This document shows positions 35,257 to 45,050 of a DNA stretch of 64,000 bases, in pieces (within the stretch, counting starts at the first letter, position 1; the number at the start of each line of letters is the position of its first letter). This stretch comes from Verrucomicrobiia bacterium. GTDB lineage: Bacteria; Verrucomicrobiota; Verrucomicrobiia; Limisphaerales; UBA1100. A program made the position numbers and the translations under genes. Under the pieces are notes generated by a model. The model had not been told where the DNA came from. It ran no database searches and saw only the letters and a list, made by a program, of their open reading frames with translations. The stretch lies in the NCBI GenBank assembly GCA_014239365.1, contig JAAZZB010000044.1:197320-261319 (forward strand), given 5' to 3'.

Positions 35257-38217
35257 ATGATTGCTTTTATGAAAATAAAATTGGCGGGTTGGGGCTTGGT
35301 GGCAGGGCTTTCTACGTTTTTTTCACTATCGCTAAATGCGGCAGAAACTTTGCCGGCGACGGTGGATTATAATCGGGACATCAAGCCGATCCTTTCTAAT
35401 AATTGTTATGCCTGTCACGGGCCGGATGCGGAGCAGGTAAAGGGTGGGTTGCGGTTGGATTCGTTTGAGGCGGCGACGAAGGAATTGAAGTCGGGCGCGT
35501 TTGCGGTGGTGCCGAAGGATTCGGCGGAAAGCGAGCTGGTGTATCGCGTGATGACGGATGATGCGGATGAGATGATGCCGCCGACGGATTCGATTAAAAA
35601 ACTCACCGCGCGCCAAAAGGCGTTGCTCAAAAAATGGGTGGAACAGGGCGCGGAGTTTGCCAAGCATTGGGCGTATGTGGCGCCGGTGAAAACTGCCGCA
35701 CCGAAGGCGATGCAAAAGGGGTTCACGCAAAACGACATCGATCGCTTCACCCTCGCGCAAATGAAATCCAAGGGCTACGCGCCCGCGAAGGCCACGGATC
35801 GGCGGGGGTTGATTCGGCGATTGTCGTTTGATCTTACGGGGTTGCCGCCGACTTGGGCGCAGGTGCGGGCGTTTGTGAATGATCAATCGCCGGACGCTTA
35901 CGAAAAGCTGGTGGATCGCCTGATGGCCAGCCCGCAATACGGCGAGCGGATGGCGGTGTTTTGGCTGGACCAAGTGCGCTATGCGGACACGATCGGTTAT
36001 CATTCGGACAACCACGAGACGAAGCCGCTCTATCGCGAGTACGTCATCAACGCATTCAACGACAATAAGCGGTTTGATCAATTTACACGCGAGCAAATCG
36101 CCGGTGATCTTTTGAAAAATCGCACGGGCACGCAGCTCATTGCCTCGGGCTACAATCGCCTGAATATGAACACGCGAGAGGGCGGCGCGCAGCCGAAGGA
36201 GTACACGGCAAAATATCTCGCCGACCGCGTGCGCAATGCGTCCACGGTTTGGATGGCCAGCACGCTCGGTTGCTCGGAGTGTCACGACCACAAGTTCGAT
36301 CCATTTTCGACGAAAGATTTTTACAGCTTCGGCGCCTTCTTCGCTGACTTGCAAGAAACCCCCGTGGGCGCGCAGAAGGCCACACGCGTGTCGTTGCCGC
36401 GCGATGAAGAAAAGCTCGCCACCATCGAGGCCGCTCTCGCGGTGTTGACCCAGCAACTCACAGGCACAGACGTTTCCGCCGGCCAAGCCAAATGGGAGAT
36501 CGCCCAAAAAGCGGCGACCGCCAACAGCGTGGCGCTTTCGCCGTGGCATCGCATCGGGCCGTTCAGCGCACCGAACTTTGATCAGGCGCACGCGAAGTCG
36601 TTCGTGAACGAAGCGGCCGTGGACCTGAAAAAGGCGCACGGCAAATTGAAATGGGCCGTGGCGAAAAATCTTGTGGACGGCAAGGTGCATACGTTGACCG
36701 GCGCGAACAGTGCGCATTATTTTTATCGCACCATTCAATCCGGCTCGGCGCGGCCGCTGGAGCTTTCGCTGGGCAGTGATGACAGCTTCCGCATTTGGCT
36801 TAACGGCAAGCTGGTCGCCGACAAAAAAATCGCACGCGGCGTGGCGCCGGATCAGGACAAGGTGAAAGTGAATCTCGTGGCCGGCGAAAACAAGCTACTG
36901 CTCAAGGTGGCCAATGGCGGCGGCGGCTTTGGTTTTTATTTCAAGGCGCAGCAAATGACGCTGCCCGGCGCAGTGGTGACCGCACTGAAAATTGACGCCG
37001 CCAAGCGCACGCCCGCGCACAAGGCATCGATTGCCGCGCACTACCGCACCCTCGCCCCGGAGCTGGCCGCACTTCGCCAAAAAATTTCCGCCAAAAACGC
37101 CGAGAAGACGGCGGCCATCAACGCCAACCCCACCTCGCTCGTGTCCGTTTCCATGGCCAAGCCGCGTATGGTGCGCGTGTTGGCGCGCGGGAATTGGCTC
37201 GATGACACCGGCGAAATTGTGCAACCGGCGGTGCCGGGATATCTGCAATTGGGCAAAACTGCGAAGGGACGCGCCTCGCGTCAGGATTTGGCGAACTGGA
37301 TTACCGCGCGTAACAATCCGCTCACCGCGCGCGTGATGGTGAACCGTTTGTGGGCGATGTTCCACGGGCGCGGGCTCGCGATGCCGCTGGATGATTTCGG
37401 TTCGCAAGGCACGCCGCCCACGCATCCGGCGCTGCTCGATTGGCTGGCGGTTGAATTTATGGACAAAGGCTGGGACGTGAAACATATGGTGAAACTGATG
37501 GTCACCAGCGGCACGTACCGGCAAACCTCCATCGCCACCGCCGCCGGAATGGAAACCGACCCGTACAATTTCTGGCTCGCCCGCCAAGGCCGATGGCGGC
37601 TCGAAGCCGAGATGGTGCGCGACAACGCGCTCGCCGTCAGCGGCCTGCTCGTGAAAACCATCGGCGGTCCCAGCGTAAAGCCGTATCAACCCGCCGGCTA
37701 TTGGGCGCACTTGAATTTTCCGAAACGCAGCTGGAAAGCCGACACCGGCGATGCGCTGTATCGGCGCGGGATGTACACATATTTGTGCCGCACATTTATG
37801 CACCCCAGCCTCGCCGCCTTCGATGCCCCCAGCCGCGAGGAATGCACCGTCGAACGTGTCCGCTCCAACACCCCGCAACAGGCGCTTGTATTATTAAATG
37901 ATCCCACTTACGTCGAAACCGCCCGCATCTTCGCCGAACGAATCCTCCACGAACCTGGCAAGGACGCGAAAGCCCGCATCACCTTCGCCTATCAACAAGC
38001 GCTGCACCGGAACCCAAATGCGAAGGAGTTGGAATTACTTACCGTCCTCGCCGCAAAACATTTGAAGCAATATAAAGCCGACAACGCTGCAGCAATCGCC
38101 GTGCTAAAAGTCGGCGCCAAACCTGCCGATGCGAAATTGGATAAAGCAGAACTCGCCGCGTGGACGTCAATTGCGCGTGTGGTTTTGAATCTTCACGAAA
38201 ATATTACGCGGGATTAA
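35257..38217 (+). CDS. PSCyt1-DUF1549-DUF1553 protein with PA14/galactose-binding-like insertion
   Basis: CYACHGPDAEQVKGGLRLDSFEAATKELKSGAFAVVPKDSAESELVYR; LIRRLSFDLTGLPPT; GCSECHDHKFDPFSTKDFYSFGAFFADL. Confidence 0.93.
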   Translation: MIAFMKIKLAGWGLVAGLSTFFSLSLNAAETLPATVDYNRDIKPILSNNCYACHGPDAEQVKGGLRLDSFEAATKELKSGAFAVVPKDSAESELVYRVMTDDADEMMPPTDSIKKLTARQKALLKKWVEQGAEFAKHWAYVAPVKTAAPKAMQKGFTQNDIDRFTLAQMKSKGYAPAKATDRRGLIRRLSFDLTGLPPTWAQVRAFVNDQSPDAYEKLVDRLMASPQYGERMAVFWLDQVRYADTIGYHSDNHETKPLYREYVINAFNDNKRFDQFTREQIAGDLLKNRTGTQLIASGYNRLNMNTREGGAQPKEYTAKYLADRVRNASTVWMASTLGCSECHDHKFDPFSTKDFYSFGAFFADLQETPVGAQKATRVSLPRDEEKLATIEAALAVLTQQLTGTDVSAGQAKWEIAQKAATANSVALSPWHRIGPFSAPNFDQAHAKSFVNEAAVDLKKAHGKLKWAVAKNLVDGKVHTLTGANSAHYFYRTIQSGSARPLELSLGSDDSFRIWLNGKLVADKKIARGVAPDQDKVKVNLVAGENKLLLKVANGGGGFGFYFKAQQMTLPGAVVTALKIDAAKRTPAHKASIAAHYRTLAPELAALRQKISAKNAEKTAAINANPTSLVSVSMAKPRMVRVLARGNWLDDTGEIVQPAVPGYLQLGKTAKGRASRQDLANWITARNNPLTARVMVNRLWAMFHGRGLAMPLDDFGSQGTPPTHPALLDWLAVEFMDKGWDVKHMVKLMVTSGTYRQTSIATAAGMETDPYNFWLARQGRWRLEAEMVRDNALAVSGLLVKTIGGPSVKPYQPAGYWAHLNFPKRSWKADTGDALYRRGMYTYLCRTFMHPSLAAFDAPSREECTVERVRSNTPQQALVLLNDPTYVETARIFAERILHEPGKDAKARITFAYQQALHRNPNAKELELLTVLAAKHLKQYKADNAAAIAVLKVGAKPADAKLDKAELAAWTSIARVVLNLHENITRD

Positions 38218-38241
38218 GATGCGTTTTTACCGGAAATTGAA

Positions 38242-38871
38242 ATGTCAAACCTTACACTCATCAGATACGAAGACCTTGCAAATACGACCTATGTTTACAG
38301 TGAAGAAGTGAACGTCGTCATTGTGGGTGATGTCGTCGCCTTTGATTACCTGATTAAACAATTCACAAAGGCACGAAATGCAAAAGCCGGAATTGTGCTC
38401 GATGTAAACAAAGACACAAACGTGTCGATGCGTGGATTGTTATTGCCGGCCCAAAAAACAAAAATTCAAAGCGCGCTAATTCAAATCGGTGAACGGGTGA
38501 TTCATTTGGGCGGCAAACCGGTTATGGAAATGGTAGTGGCTGCGAATGACAAAGGTTATCAGGAATTGACTGAACTCATGGAGAAAGCGATCGAGCTGGG
38601 CGAAGATTCTATCGGGGAAAGAGCGTATGGAAGGGAAAGGCATTCGGGTGCCTGCGGCACTTTAACTGGAATGAGCAATGGGTTTACAATTCACCCACCT
38701 TTCGATAAATGGGATCGAAAAATAATGGATAAAGTCGATATACCTATGATTGGAATGGAATCTTTGTTTGATCCAAACCCGTATCGTTTGCCAAGATTTG
38801 CGAAAAAGAAAAAGCCTGAACCTTATAAGCCAATCGATCCCGATTTGCTGGGTCATTGGAACATTGATTAA
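38242..38871 (+). CDS. Orphan hypothetical protein, AT-rich
   Basis: 209-aa ORF starting ATG soon after the DUF1553 stop; no family recognised. Confidence 0.7.
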   Translation: MSNLTLIRYEDLANTTYVYSEEVNVVIVGDVVAFDYLIKQFTKARNAKAGIVLDVNKDTNVSMRGLLLPAQKTKIQSALIQIGERVIHLGGKPVMEMVVAANDKGYQELTELMEKAIELGEDSIGERAYGRERHSGACGTLTGMSNGFTIHPPFDKWDRKIMDKVDIPMIGMESLFDPNPYRLPRFAKKKKPEPYKPIDPDLLGHWNID

Positions 38872-38887
38872 ATCGAGACGGGAATCT

Positions 38888-40306
38888 ATGAAAAACCTTC
38901 AGCACTTCAACACCGACGTTAGCCGCCGTGCATTCCTAGGCCGCGCGGGGCTTGGGACGATGGGGTTGGCTTCGTTGCTTCAGGCGGCGGATCGGCCGAA
39001 AGTTGACAAGTGGCCGGGGGTGTTGGCGCAGTTGCATCATAAGCCGAAAATTAAGCGAGTGATTCATCTTTGTATGGCCGGTGGGGCGAGTCATTTGGAG
39101 ACGTTGGATTACAAGCCGAAGCTGCGGGAGATGCACGGGAAGCCGATGCCGAAGAGCATCACGGAGGGGCAGCCGATTGCGCAGTTGCAGGGGAGTCGGA
39201 ATAATCTCAAGTGTATGGGGCCGCAACACGATTTTGAAAAGTTCGGCAAATCGGGCCAGCACATTTGCAAACTCTTTCCGCACATCGGCAGTGTGGCGGA
39301 TGACCTCGCGATTATTCGGTCGATGACGACGGATGCGATCAATCACGATCCGGCGCATACGTTGATGAATACCGGCACGACGATTTCCGGCCGGCCGAGT
39401 ATGGGGTCGTGGATGCTTTATGGACTGGGCTCGGAGACGGAAAATTTGCCGGGCTATTGCGTGCTGATCTCACGCGGCGGCGGGCAGGATCAGCCGGTGG
39501 CCGCGCGTCAGTGGCATGCGGGATTTTTGCCGAGCCGTTTTCAGGGCGTGCAGTTGCGCGGGAAGGGTGATCCGGTGCTGTATGTAAAACGCCCCGGCGG
39601 CGTGGACGCCAATCGCCAACGCGATGTGGTGGACGCAGTCCAGCAGCTCAACCAAATTCAAAACGCCACGGTGAACGATCCGGAATTGGCCACGCGCATT
39701 TCGCAATACGAGATGGCTTTCCGCATGCAAATGAGCGTGCCGGAGTTGGTGGATATTTCCAAAGAACCGAAGGAAGTGCTCGACCTCTACGGCGCCAAGC
39801 CGGGCGATGGATCCTTCGCCAGCAACTGTTTGCTCGCGCGGCGTTTGGCGGAGCGCGGCGTGCGGTTCATCCAATTGTACCATCGCGGCTGGGATCATCA
39901 CGGCAACATCAAAGGCGCGATGCAAACCACCGCCAAGTTCGTAGACCAAGGCTGCGCCGCGCTCATCAAAGATCTCAAGCGCACCGGTCTTTGGGAGGAC
40001 ACACTTATTTTATGGGGCGCGGAATTCGGCCGCACGCCGATGGCGCAGGGCAGCGGTCGTGATCATCACATCAAAGGCTTCAGCTGCTGGTTCGCCGGCG
40101 GCGGCATCAAAGGCGGCATCAGCCACGGCGCCACCGATGACTTCGGCTACAACGCCGTGAAGGATGTTGTCCACGTCAACGATCTCCACGCCACCATCCT
40201 GCACCTCATGGGCATCGACCACGAGAAGTTAACCTACCAATTCCAAGGCCGCGATTTCCGCCTCACCGATGTGCACGGGAAAGTGTTGAAACCCATTTTG
40301 TCGTAG
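38888..40306 (+). CDS. DUF1501 domain-containing secreted protein
   Basis: SRRAFLGRAGLGTMGLASLL; HLCMAGGASHLETLDYKPKLREMHGKPMP; GAEFGRTPMAQGSGRDHHIKGFSCWFAGGG; start at MKNLQHF. Confidence 0.93.
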   Translation: MKNLQHFNTDVSRRAFLGRAGLGTMGLASLLQAADRPKVDKWPGVLAQLHHKPKIKRVIHLCMAGGASHLETLDYKPKLREMHGKPMPKSITEGQPIAQLQGSRNNLKCMGPQHDFEKFGKSGQHICKLFPHIGSVADDLAIIRSMTTDAINHDPAHTLMNTGTTISGRPSMGSWMLYGLGSETENLPGYCVLISRGGGQDQPVAARQWHAGFLPSRFQGVQLRGKGDPVLYVKRPGGVDANRQRDVVDAVQQLNQIQNATVNDPELATRISQYEMAFRMQMSVPELVDISKEPKEVLDLYGAKPGDGSFASNCLLARRLAERGVRFIQLYHRGWDHHGNIKGAMQTTAKFVDQGCAALIKDLKRTGLWEDTLILWGAEFGRTPMAQGSGRDHHIKGFSCWFAGGGIKGGISHGATDDFGYNAVKDVVHVNDLHATILHLMGIDHEKLTYQFQGRDFRLTDVHGKVLKPILS

Positions 40307-40357
40307 ACACGAATTCCACAGATTTTCACGGATAAAAATCTGTGTGAATCCGTGTTT
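40307..40357. repeat. Intergenic hairpin, CACAGATTTTCACGGAT family
   Basis: acacgaattccacagattttcacggataaaaatctgtgtgaatccgtgt. Confidence 0.65.
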
Positions 40358-40403
40358 AATCCAGACTGTTTGCAAACGGCGCGAAACGTGCTAGGATAAA
40401 TCC

Positions 40404-40649
40404 ATGACAATCACAATTCCAGACGGCTTAAAGCTAACCGAGGGCGAGGCCCTGCTAAGCATAGCGGTGGGCTTGGTGGCGGCGGGGGAAATTTCCTCGG
40501 GCAAGGGCGCAGAGATTTGCGAAATGGACGCCGAGGCATTCCGCCGAGTGCTCAAGGAACGACGGATTGAAACGTACACGGAGGAGTGTCTTGAGCAGGA
40601 CTTGCGAGTGGTTGATGAGATGCGCGCCAACGATGTGTGTCGGCCATGA
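40404..40649 (+). CDS. UPF0175-family antitoxin-like protein
   Basis: Small acidic protein LTEGEALLSIAVGLVAAGEISSGKGAEICEMDAEAFRRVLKERRI, 4-bp overlap with a DUF3368 gene. Confidence 0.75.
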   Translation: MTITIPDGLKLTEGEALLSIAVGLVAAGEISSGKGAEICEMDAEAFRRVLKERRIETYTEECLEQDLRVVDEMRANDVCRP

Positions 40650-41107
40650 TTGTCGTCAGCGACACCTCGCCGCTTTCTGCGCTGCTGGCCATCGAACAAG
40701 CGGAGTTACTTCTCAAGCTCTTCGATCGAGTGTTAGTTCCGCCGAAGGTGGAGGAAGAACTGTTGCAGCATCACGATAAGTTGCCGGAATTTCTTGAAGT
40801 TGTTTCCGCGACAAACCAACAGGCGCTGAAAGAGTTGCGGATGGAAATTGATGCCGCCGAAGCTGAGGCCATTGTCCTTGCCAAGGAACAGAATGCGGAT
40901 TTTCTCCTGATTGATGAGCGACTGGGAACATCAGTCGCATTGCGGCAAGGGCAGCCCACGATGGGTATGGTGGGTGTTTTAATTCGGGCCAAGGACTGCG
41001 GACACATCCCCAGCCTTCGCGAGCAACTGGATTTGCTTGAGGAGAAGACCTCATTTTATTTATCCTTTGCCTTCCGGAAACGTGTCTTGAAAAAAGTTGA
41101 CGAATGA
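40646..41107 (+). CDS. DUF3368 PIN-like toxin
   Basis: VVSDTSPLSALLAIEQAELLLKLFDRVLVPPKVEEEL; AEAEAIVLAKEQNADFLLIDERLGTSVA. Confidence 0.85.
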   Translation: MIVVSDTSPLSALLAIEQAELLLKLFDRVLVPPKVEEELLQHHDKLPEFLEVVSATNQQALKELRMEIDAAEAEAIVLAKEQNADFLLIDERLGTSVALRQGQPTMGMVGVLIRAKDCGHIPSLREQLDLLEEKTSFYLSFAFRKRVLKKVDE

Positions 41108-42528
41108 ATCCAATGAATGAAATCAACCGCCGCGCATTTCTTGGCCAATCGGGGCTTGGGCTGGGCGCGGTGGCGTTGTCTTCACTCTCGACACTCGGGG
41201 CGGATCGAAAATTGAAACAGTGGCCCGGGGTGGTGCAGCCGTTGCATCATGCGGCGAAGGTGAAGCGCGTGATTTATCTTTATATGTCCGGCGGGCCTTC
41301 GCATTTAGAAACGTTTGATGCGAACAAACCGGAGCTGGCGAAGATGCACGGACAGCCGATGCCGACGGAGTTTACGAAAGGGCAATCGATCGCGCAGTTG
41401 CAGAATCAGAAGCTCACGTGTTTTCGCCCGCAGTTTCCTTTTAAAAAACACGGGCAAAGCGGCACGGAAATGACGTCGCTTTTTCCGCATCTCGCGAAGC
41501 ACGTGGATGAGTTGGCGGTCATCCGCTCGATGCATACCGATGCCATCAACCACGATCCCGCCAACACCTTGATGAACACCGGCACCACCATCAGCGGTCG
41601 GCCGAGCATGGGGTCTTGGATTCAATACGGGCTCGGCAGCGAGGCGGAAGATTTGCCGGGGTTCGTGGTGCTCAGCTCACACGCGGGGCGGAGTCCGCAG
41701 CCGATCTCCACGCGCATGTGGCACAGCGGATTTTTGCCGAGCCGATTTCAGGGCATCCAACTGCGATCCACCGGCGACCCCGTGATGTACGTGCGCCGGC
41801 CCGGTGGCGTGAATGCCGCCCGCCAGCGGGATGTGGTGGATGCCGTTCAGTCGCTCAACAATTTGCAAGCGGGCACTACGCACGATCCGGAAATCGCCAC
41901 GCGCATTGCGCAGTACGAGATGGCGTTCCGAATGCAAACGAGCGTGCCGGATTTGATGGATGTTTCCAAAGAACCGAAAGAGGTGCTGGGCCTTTACGGG
42001 TGCAAACCGAGCGATGGCTCTTTTGGCAGCAACTGCCTGCTCGCGCGGCGCTTGGCCGAGCGCGGCGTGCGGTTCATCCAGCTGTACCATCGCGGCTGGG
42101 ATCACCACAACGGCATTGTCAACTTCATGAAAAACCACTGCTGCCCGTCGGTCGACCAAGCCATCGCCGGGCTCATCACCGACCTCAAACGGCGCGGGTT
42201 ATTTAAAGACACGCTCATCGTTTGGGGCGGCGAATTTGGTCGCACGCCAATGGCACAAACCAGCAAAGGCAGCGCCGGTCGCGATCATCATATCAAGGGA
42301 TTCAACATGTGGCTTGCCGGCGGCGGGATCAAAGGCGGCGTCACCCACGGCACCACGGATGCTCTCGGCTACAACGCCGAAGAGAACCGCACCCACGTCA
42401 ACGACCTCCACGCCACGCTGCTCCACCTGCTCGGCATCAACCACACCCGCCTCACCACCCGCTTCCAAGGCCGCGACTTCCGGCTAACGGATGTGCACGG
42501 GAAATTGATTAAGCCAATTCTTGCCTGA
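41104..42528 (+). CDS. DUF1501 domain-containing secreted protein
   Basis: NRRAFLGQSGLGLGAVALSSL; YLYMSGGPSHLETFDANKPELAKMHGQPMP; GGEFGRTPMAQTSKGSAGRDHHIKGFNMWLAGGG. Confidence 0.93.
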   Translation: MNPMNEINRRAFLGQSGLGLGAVALSSLSTLGADRKLKQWPGVVQPLHHAAKVKRVIYLYMSGGPSHLETFDANKPELAKMHGQPMPTEFTKGQSIAQLQNQKLTCFRPQFPFKKHGQSGTEMTSLFPHLAKHVDELAVIRSMHTDAINHDPANTLMNTGTTISGRPSMGSWIQYGLGSEAEDLPGFVVLSSHAGRSPQPISTRMWHSGFLPSRFQGIQLRSTGDPVMYVRRPGGVNAARQRDVVDAVQSLNNLQAGTTHDPEIATRIAQYEMAFRMQTSVPDLMDVSKEPKEVLGLYGCKPSDGSFGSNCLLARRLAERGVRFIQLYHRGWDHHNGIVNFMKNHCCPSVDQAIAGLITDLKRRGLFKDTLIVWGGEFGRTPMAQTSKGSAGRDHHIKGFNMWLAGGGIKGGVTHGTTDALGYNAEENRTHVNDLHATLLHLLGINHTRLTTRFQGRDFRLTDVHGKLIKPILA

Positions 42529-42534
42529 GAATAA

Positions 42535-42596
42535 GACACGGATGACCACAGATTTTCACGGATAAAAATCTGTGGTCATCCGTGAAATCCGTGTCA
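42535..42596. repeat. Intergenic hairpin with perfect 20-bp arms, CACAGATTTTCACGGAT family, between convergent genes
   Basis: cacggatgaccacagatttt ... aaaatctgtggtcatccgtg. Confidence 0.8.
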
Positions 42597-42602
42597 AAAA
42601 AA

Positions 42603-43331
42603 TCACTTCCCTCCCAAGGCGTGCATCGCAATGCCGGCGGCGACGCTTGCGTTTAGGGAATTCACTCGGCCGAATTGTTGGATGCCGATGGTGTGATCGG
42701 CCATGTTCAAAATAAATTGGCCGACGGATTTGTCTTCACCGCCGATGACGAGCATTAGCTTTTCCGGCGCGGCTTCGCGCAGGGTTTCAAGCGGGGTGTT
42801 GCCGTTCATATCGAGTGCGGCGATTTGGTAACCTTCCTCGGCGGCTTTGCGGGCGTATTGGTTGGCGGAACATTGCCGCGCGATTTGCATGAACTCGGTG
42901 GCGCCGGCGGAGACTTTTACGATTGAGGGATACACCTCGGGCACGCCGCGGTTGGGGAGGCACACGCCGTTGAAACCAAACACCTCGGCGCTGCGCAGAA
43001 TGGCGCCGACGTTTTGCGGGTCTTCAATGTTATCGAGCAAGAGCAACCGCGGATGGGCGAGCAAATCCTCAAAGGGTGTGTACGGGTACAGCGAAGTATT
43101 GAGCACCACGCCCTGATGATCGCGGCTGGTGGAGAGCTGAATGAGCCGACCTTTTTCCACCCACTCAATGCGCACGGAATGTTGCTCGAGCAGGCGCACG
43201 AGTTTTTGCGTGCGCGGCTTGTCACGGGCAGATTGGTTCAGCCACGCACCGTACACCTTGCGCCGCTGCGCGCGCAGCACTTCGAAGGCGGGGTTGATTC
43301 CGTAAACATATTCGCGAGTCGCTTTGGCCAT
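42603..43331 (-). CDS. rlmB: RlmB/TrmH-family 23S rRNA (guanosine-2'-O-)-methyltransferase
   Basis: YVYGINPAFEVLRAQRRKVYGAWL; LLLDNIEDPQNVGAILRSAEVFGFNGVCLP; IGGEDKSVGQFILNMADHTIGIQQFGRVNSLNASVAAGIAMHAL. Confidence 0.9.
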   Translation of the reverse strand: MAKATREYVYGINPAFEVLRAQRRKVYGAWLNQSARDKPRTQKLVRLLEQHSVRIEWVEKGRLIQLSTSRDHQGVVLNTSLYPYTPFEDLLAHPRLLLLDNIEDPQNVGAILRSAEVFGFNGVCLPNRGVPEVYPSIVKVSAGATEFMQIARQCSANQYARKAAEEGYQIAALDMNGNTPLETLREAAPEKLMLVIGGEDKSVGQFILNMADHTIGIQQFGRVNSLNASVAAGIAMHALGGK

Positions 43332-43369
43332 GGGCGGGGAGACTAGTGCACGGCGCGGGGCGGGGCACG

Positions 43370-43399
43370 AAAAAACCCCGCAGCGGTTGCCGCGGGGCT
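43370..43399 (-). terminator. Intrinsic terminator for the 43421-43735 gene
   Basis: On the minus strand: GC-rich stem gccccgcggcaaccgctgcgggg followed by TTTTTT. Confidence 0.8.
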
Positions 43400-43420
43400 G
43401 ATTGAGAGAAGTAACTCGAG

Positions 43421-43735
43421 TTACTTTTCCTTCGATTCGGTCAGCTTAGCCACGGTGAGCTTGTCGCCGTCGAGCTTGCCGCTCACCTTCACGTCCACCG
43501 AGGAATTCGGCTTGCAGATGCGGCCGTGCTTGACGGATTTGGAGGCTTTGCCGAGAAGGAAAACAATCGCTTCCTTGCCGTCCTTGCCTTTGTACACGAG
43601 CGCGGGGCCACATTTTTTGGCCTTTTTCAGCGTGCATTTCTGGCATTGGATTTTGCCTTCGAGGGTGGTCTCACCGGCGAACGCGACAGTCGCGCTCAGC
43701 CCGAGAGCCAATGCAGTCATTTTGAGGTATTTCAT
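43421..43735 (-). CDS. Small secreted protein, DUF6370-like
   Basis: Signal peptide MKYLKMTALALGLSATVAFA; GKIQCQKCTLKKAKKCGPALVYKGKDGKE. Confidence 0.7.
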   Translation of the reverse strand: MKYLKMTALALGLSATVAFAGETTLEGKIQCQKCTLKKAKKCGPALVYKGKDGKEAIVFLLGKASKSVKHGRICKPNSSVDVKVSGKLDGDKLTVAKLTESKEK

Positions 43736-43862
43736 AGCTATGTGTTTTTTTAACGCAATAATAGTCCTAGGAGCGTTAAATCCTTGGACGCACCGAGCCT
43801 AGGGGTTAATTCAATGAAAGCAAGCCCAGTGGTGGTAAATTGTGCCGAAACAATGCTGGAGT

Positions 43863-45023
43863 TCAGGCCAAATCCCACTGCGCTTGGCGCAGGACGGCGT
43901 TGGTGCTTTTAGCGAGTTTCTCGTACCACACCGTCACCAGCGAGCCGTTGTCGAGCTGGACGGTGGAAGGGTAGCCGAGATCGCCGCCGGGGCTATCGGC
44001 GGAAAGGGTGATGGGCTCGCTCCAAGTTTTGCCGTGATCAGCACTCACTCGGGCTTGGTTGCCGAAGGGTTTACGACGGTAGCCGTAGGTCATGAGCAAG
44101 CGACCGTCTTTGAGTTGCAACAGGTGGGCCGGCAACCCCCACACGCCGATGGAGTGCGGCTCGGTCCACGTCTTGCCGCCATCGCGCGACTCACTTTGGA
44201 GCGTTTCGCGGTGGTGTTTTTTATTGTGGTTGCGGATGTGCGCGATGAGCGTGCCATCGGCGGCTTCGACGGCGTGCAGCTCGTGATAATTTTTTGCGTC
44301 GTCACCTTTGCGTGTGGGGATTACTGCCAGCCGCCGCCAAGATTGGCCGTCGTCTTTTGATTCGCAAACGCCGATCCACGTTTTCTCATTCCGAAATTCA
44401 TTCCAAAGATTTTTGCCGCCGTAGAGCACGCGGCCGTCCTTCAAATTCACCGGGCCGTGCGGACTGTTCACGAGGCTGTCGTAGCGCGGGCTCCACGTCA
44501 CGCCGCCATCAGTGCTGCGGATCATCCAGTTGCCCAGTTCAGCATTGCGCGCGGCGGCGGGCACGCGATGGTGCGCGCCCAGCCAACGGGCGCGTTTTTC
44601 CGCCGACCATTTTTTCTGAACACCCTTTTTCAAATAATATTCGTCATACGCATTAGAGGTAAAGGTGGTGACCAAGAGCGAGCCCTTGGCAGTCTCGAGC
44701 ACGCCGGCATCGCGATCGTCGATGGGGCTGTCGAGCAACACGCGCGGAAAACTCCACGTATCGCCGCCGTCCCCCGAACGCATCAGCTCTACCTGCCCGA
44801 ACGGACACACATGGCTTTCGCGCCCGCCCGAACACACCAGGAGCAGTTCGCCATTCTTGCGCCGCGCCAGCGTGGGCCAGCCGTGGTAGTGGTTAGGGCG
44901 CAGACTGATCACGCGCGTGGACGCAATCTTCGCCTTGGGCAATGCGGCGCGAATGATGAACGGAAAAGCCAGGCCGGCCGCAGCCGTGGTGGTGAGCATT
45001 TGACGACGGGACAAAGTGGTCAT
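43863..45023 (-). CDS. Sialidase/BNR-repeat exo-alpha-sialidase-like protein, Tat signal
   Basis: SRRQMLTTTAAAGLAFPF; repeated Asp-box motifs SGDGGDTW, STDGGVTW, SKDDGQSW, SRDGGKTW, SADHGKTW. Confidence 0.9.
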   Translation of the reverse strand: MTTLSRRQMLTTTAAAGLAFPFIIRAALPKAKIASTRVISLRPNHYHGWPTLARRKNGELLLVCSGGRESHVCPFGQVELMRSGDGGDTWSFPRVLLDSPIDDRDAGVLETAKGSLLVTTFTSNAYDEYYLKKGVQKKWSAEKRARWLGAHHRVPAAARNAELGNWMIRSTDGGVTWSPRYDSLVNSPHGPVNLKDGRVLYGGKNLWNEFRNEKTWIGVCESKDDGQSWRRLAVIPTRKGDDAKNYHELHAVEAADGTLIAHIRNHNKKHHRETLQSESRDGGKTWTEPHSIGVWGLPAHLLQLKDGRLLMTYGYRRKPFGNQARVSADHGKTWSEPITLSADSPGGDLGYPSTVQLDNGSLVTVWYEKLAKSTNAVLRQAQWDLA

Positions 45024-45050
45024 ACCCCAAGTGTGCCGTAAACTCAAATC

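Noticed and set aside
35332-36738. 468-aa minus-strand ORF
   Set aside because: Shadow of the 35257 DUF1553 gene, basic-residue rich, no motifs.
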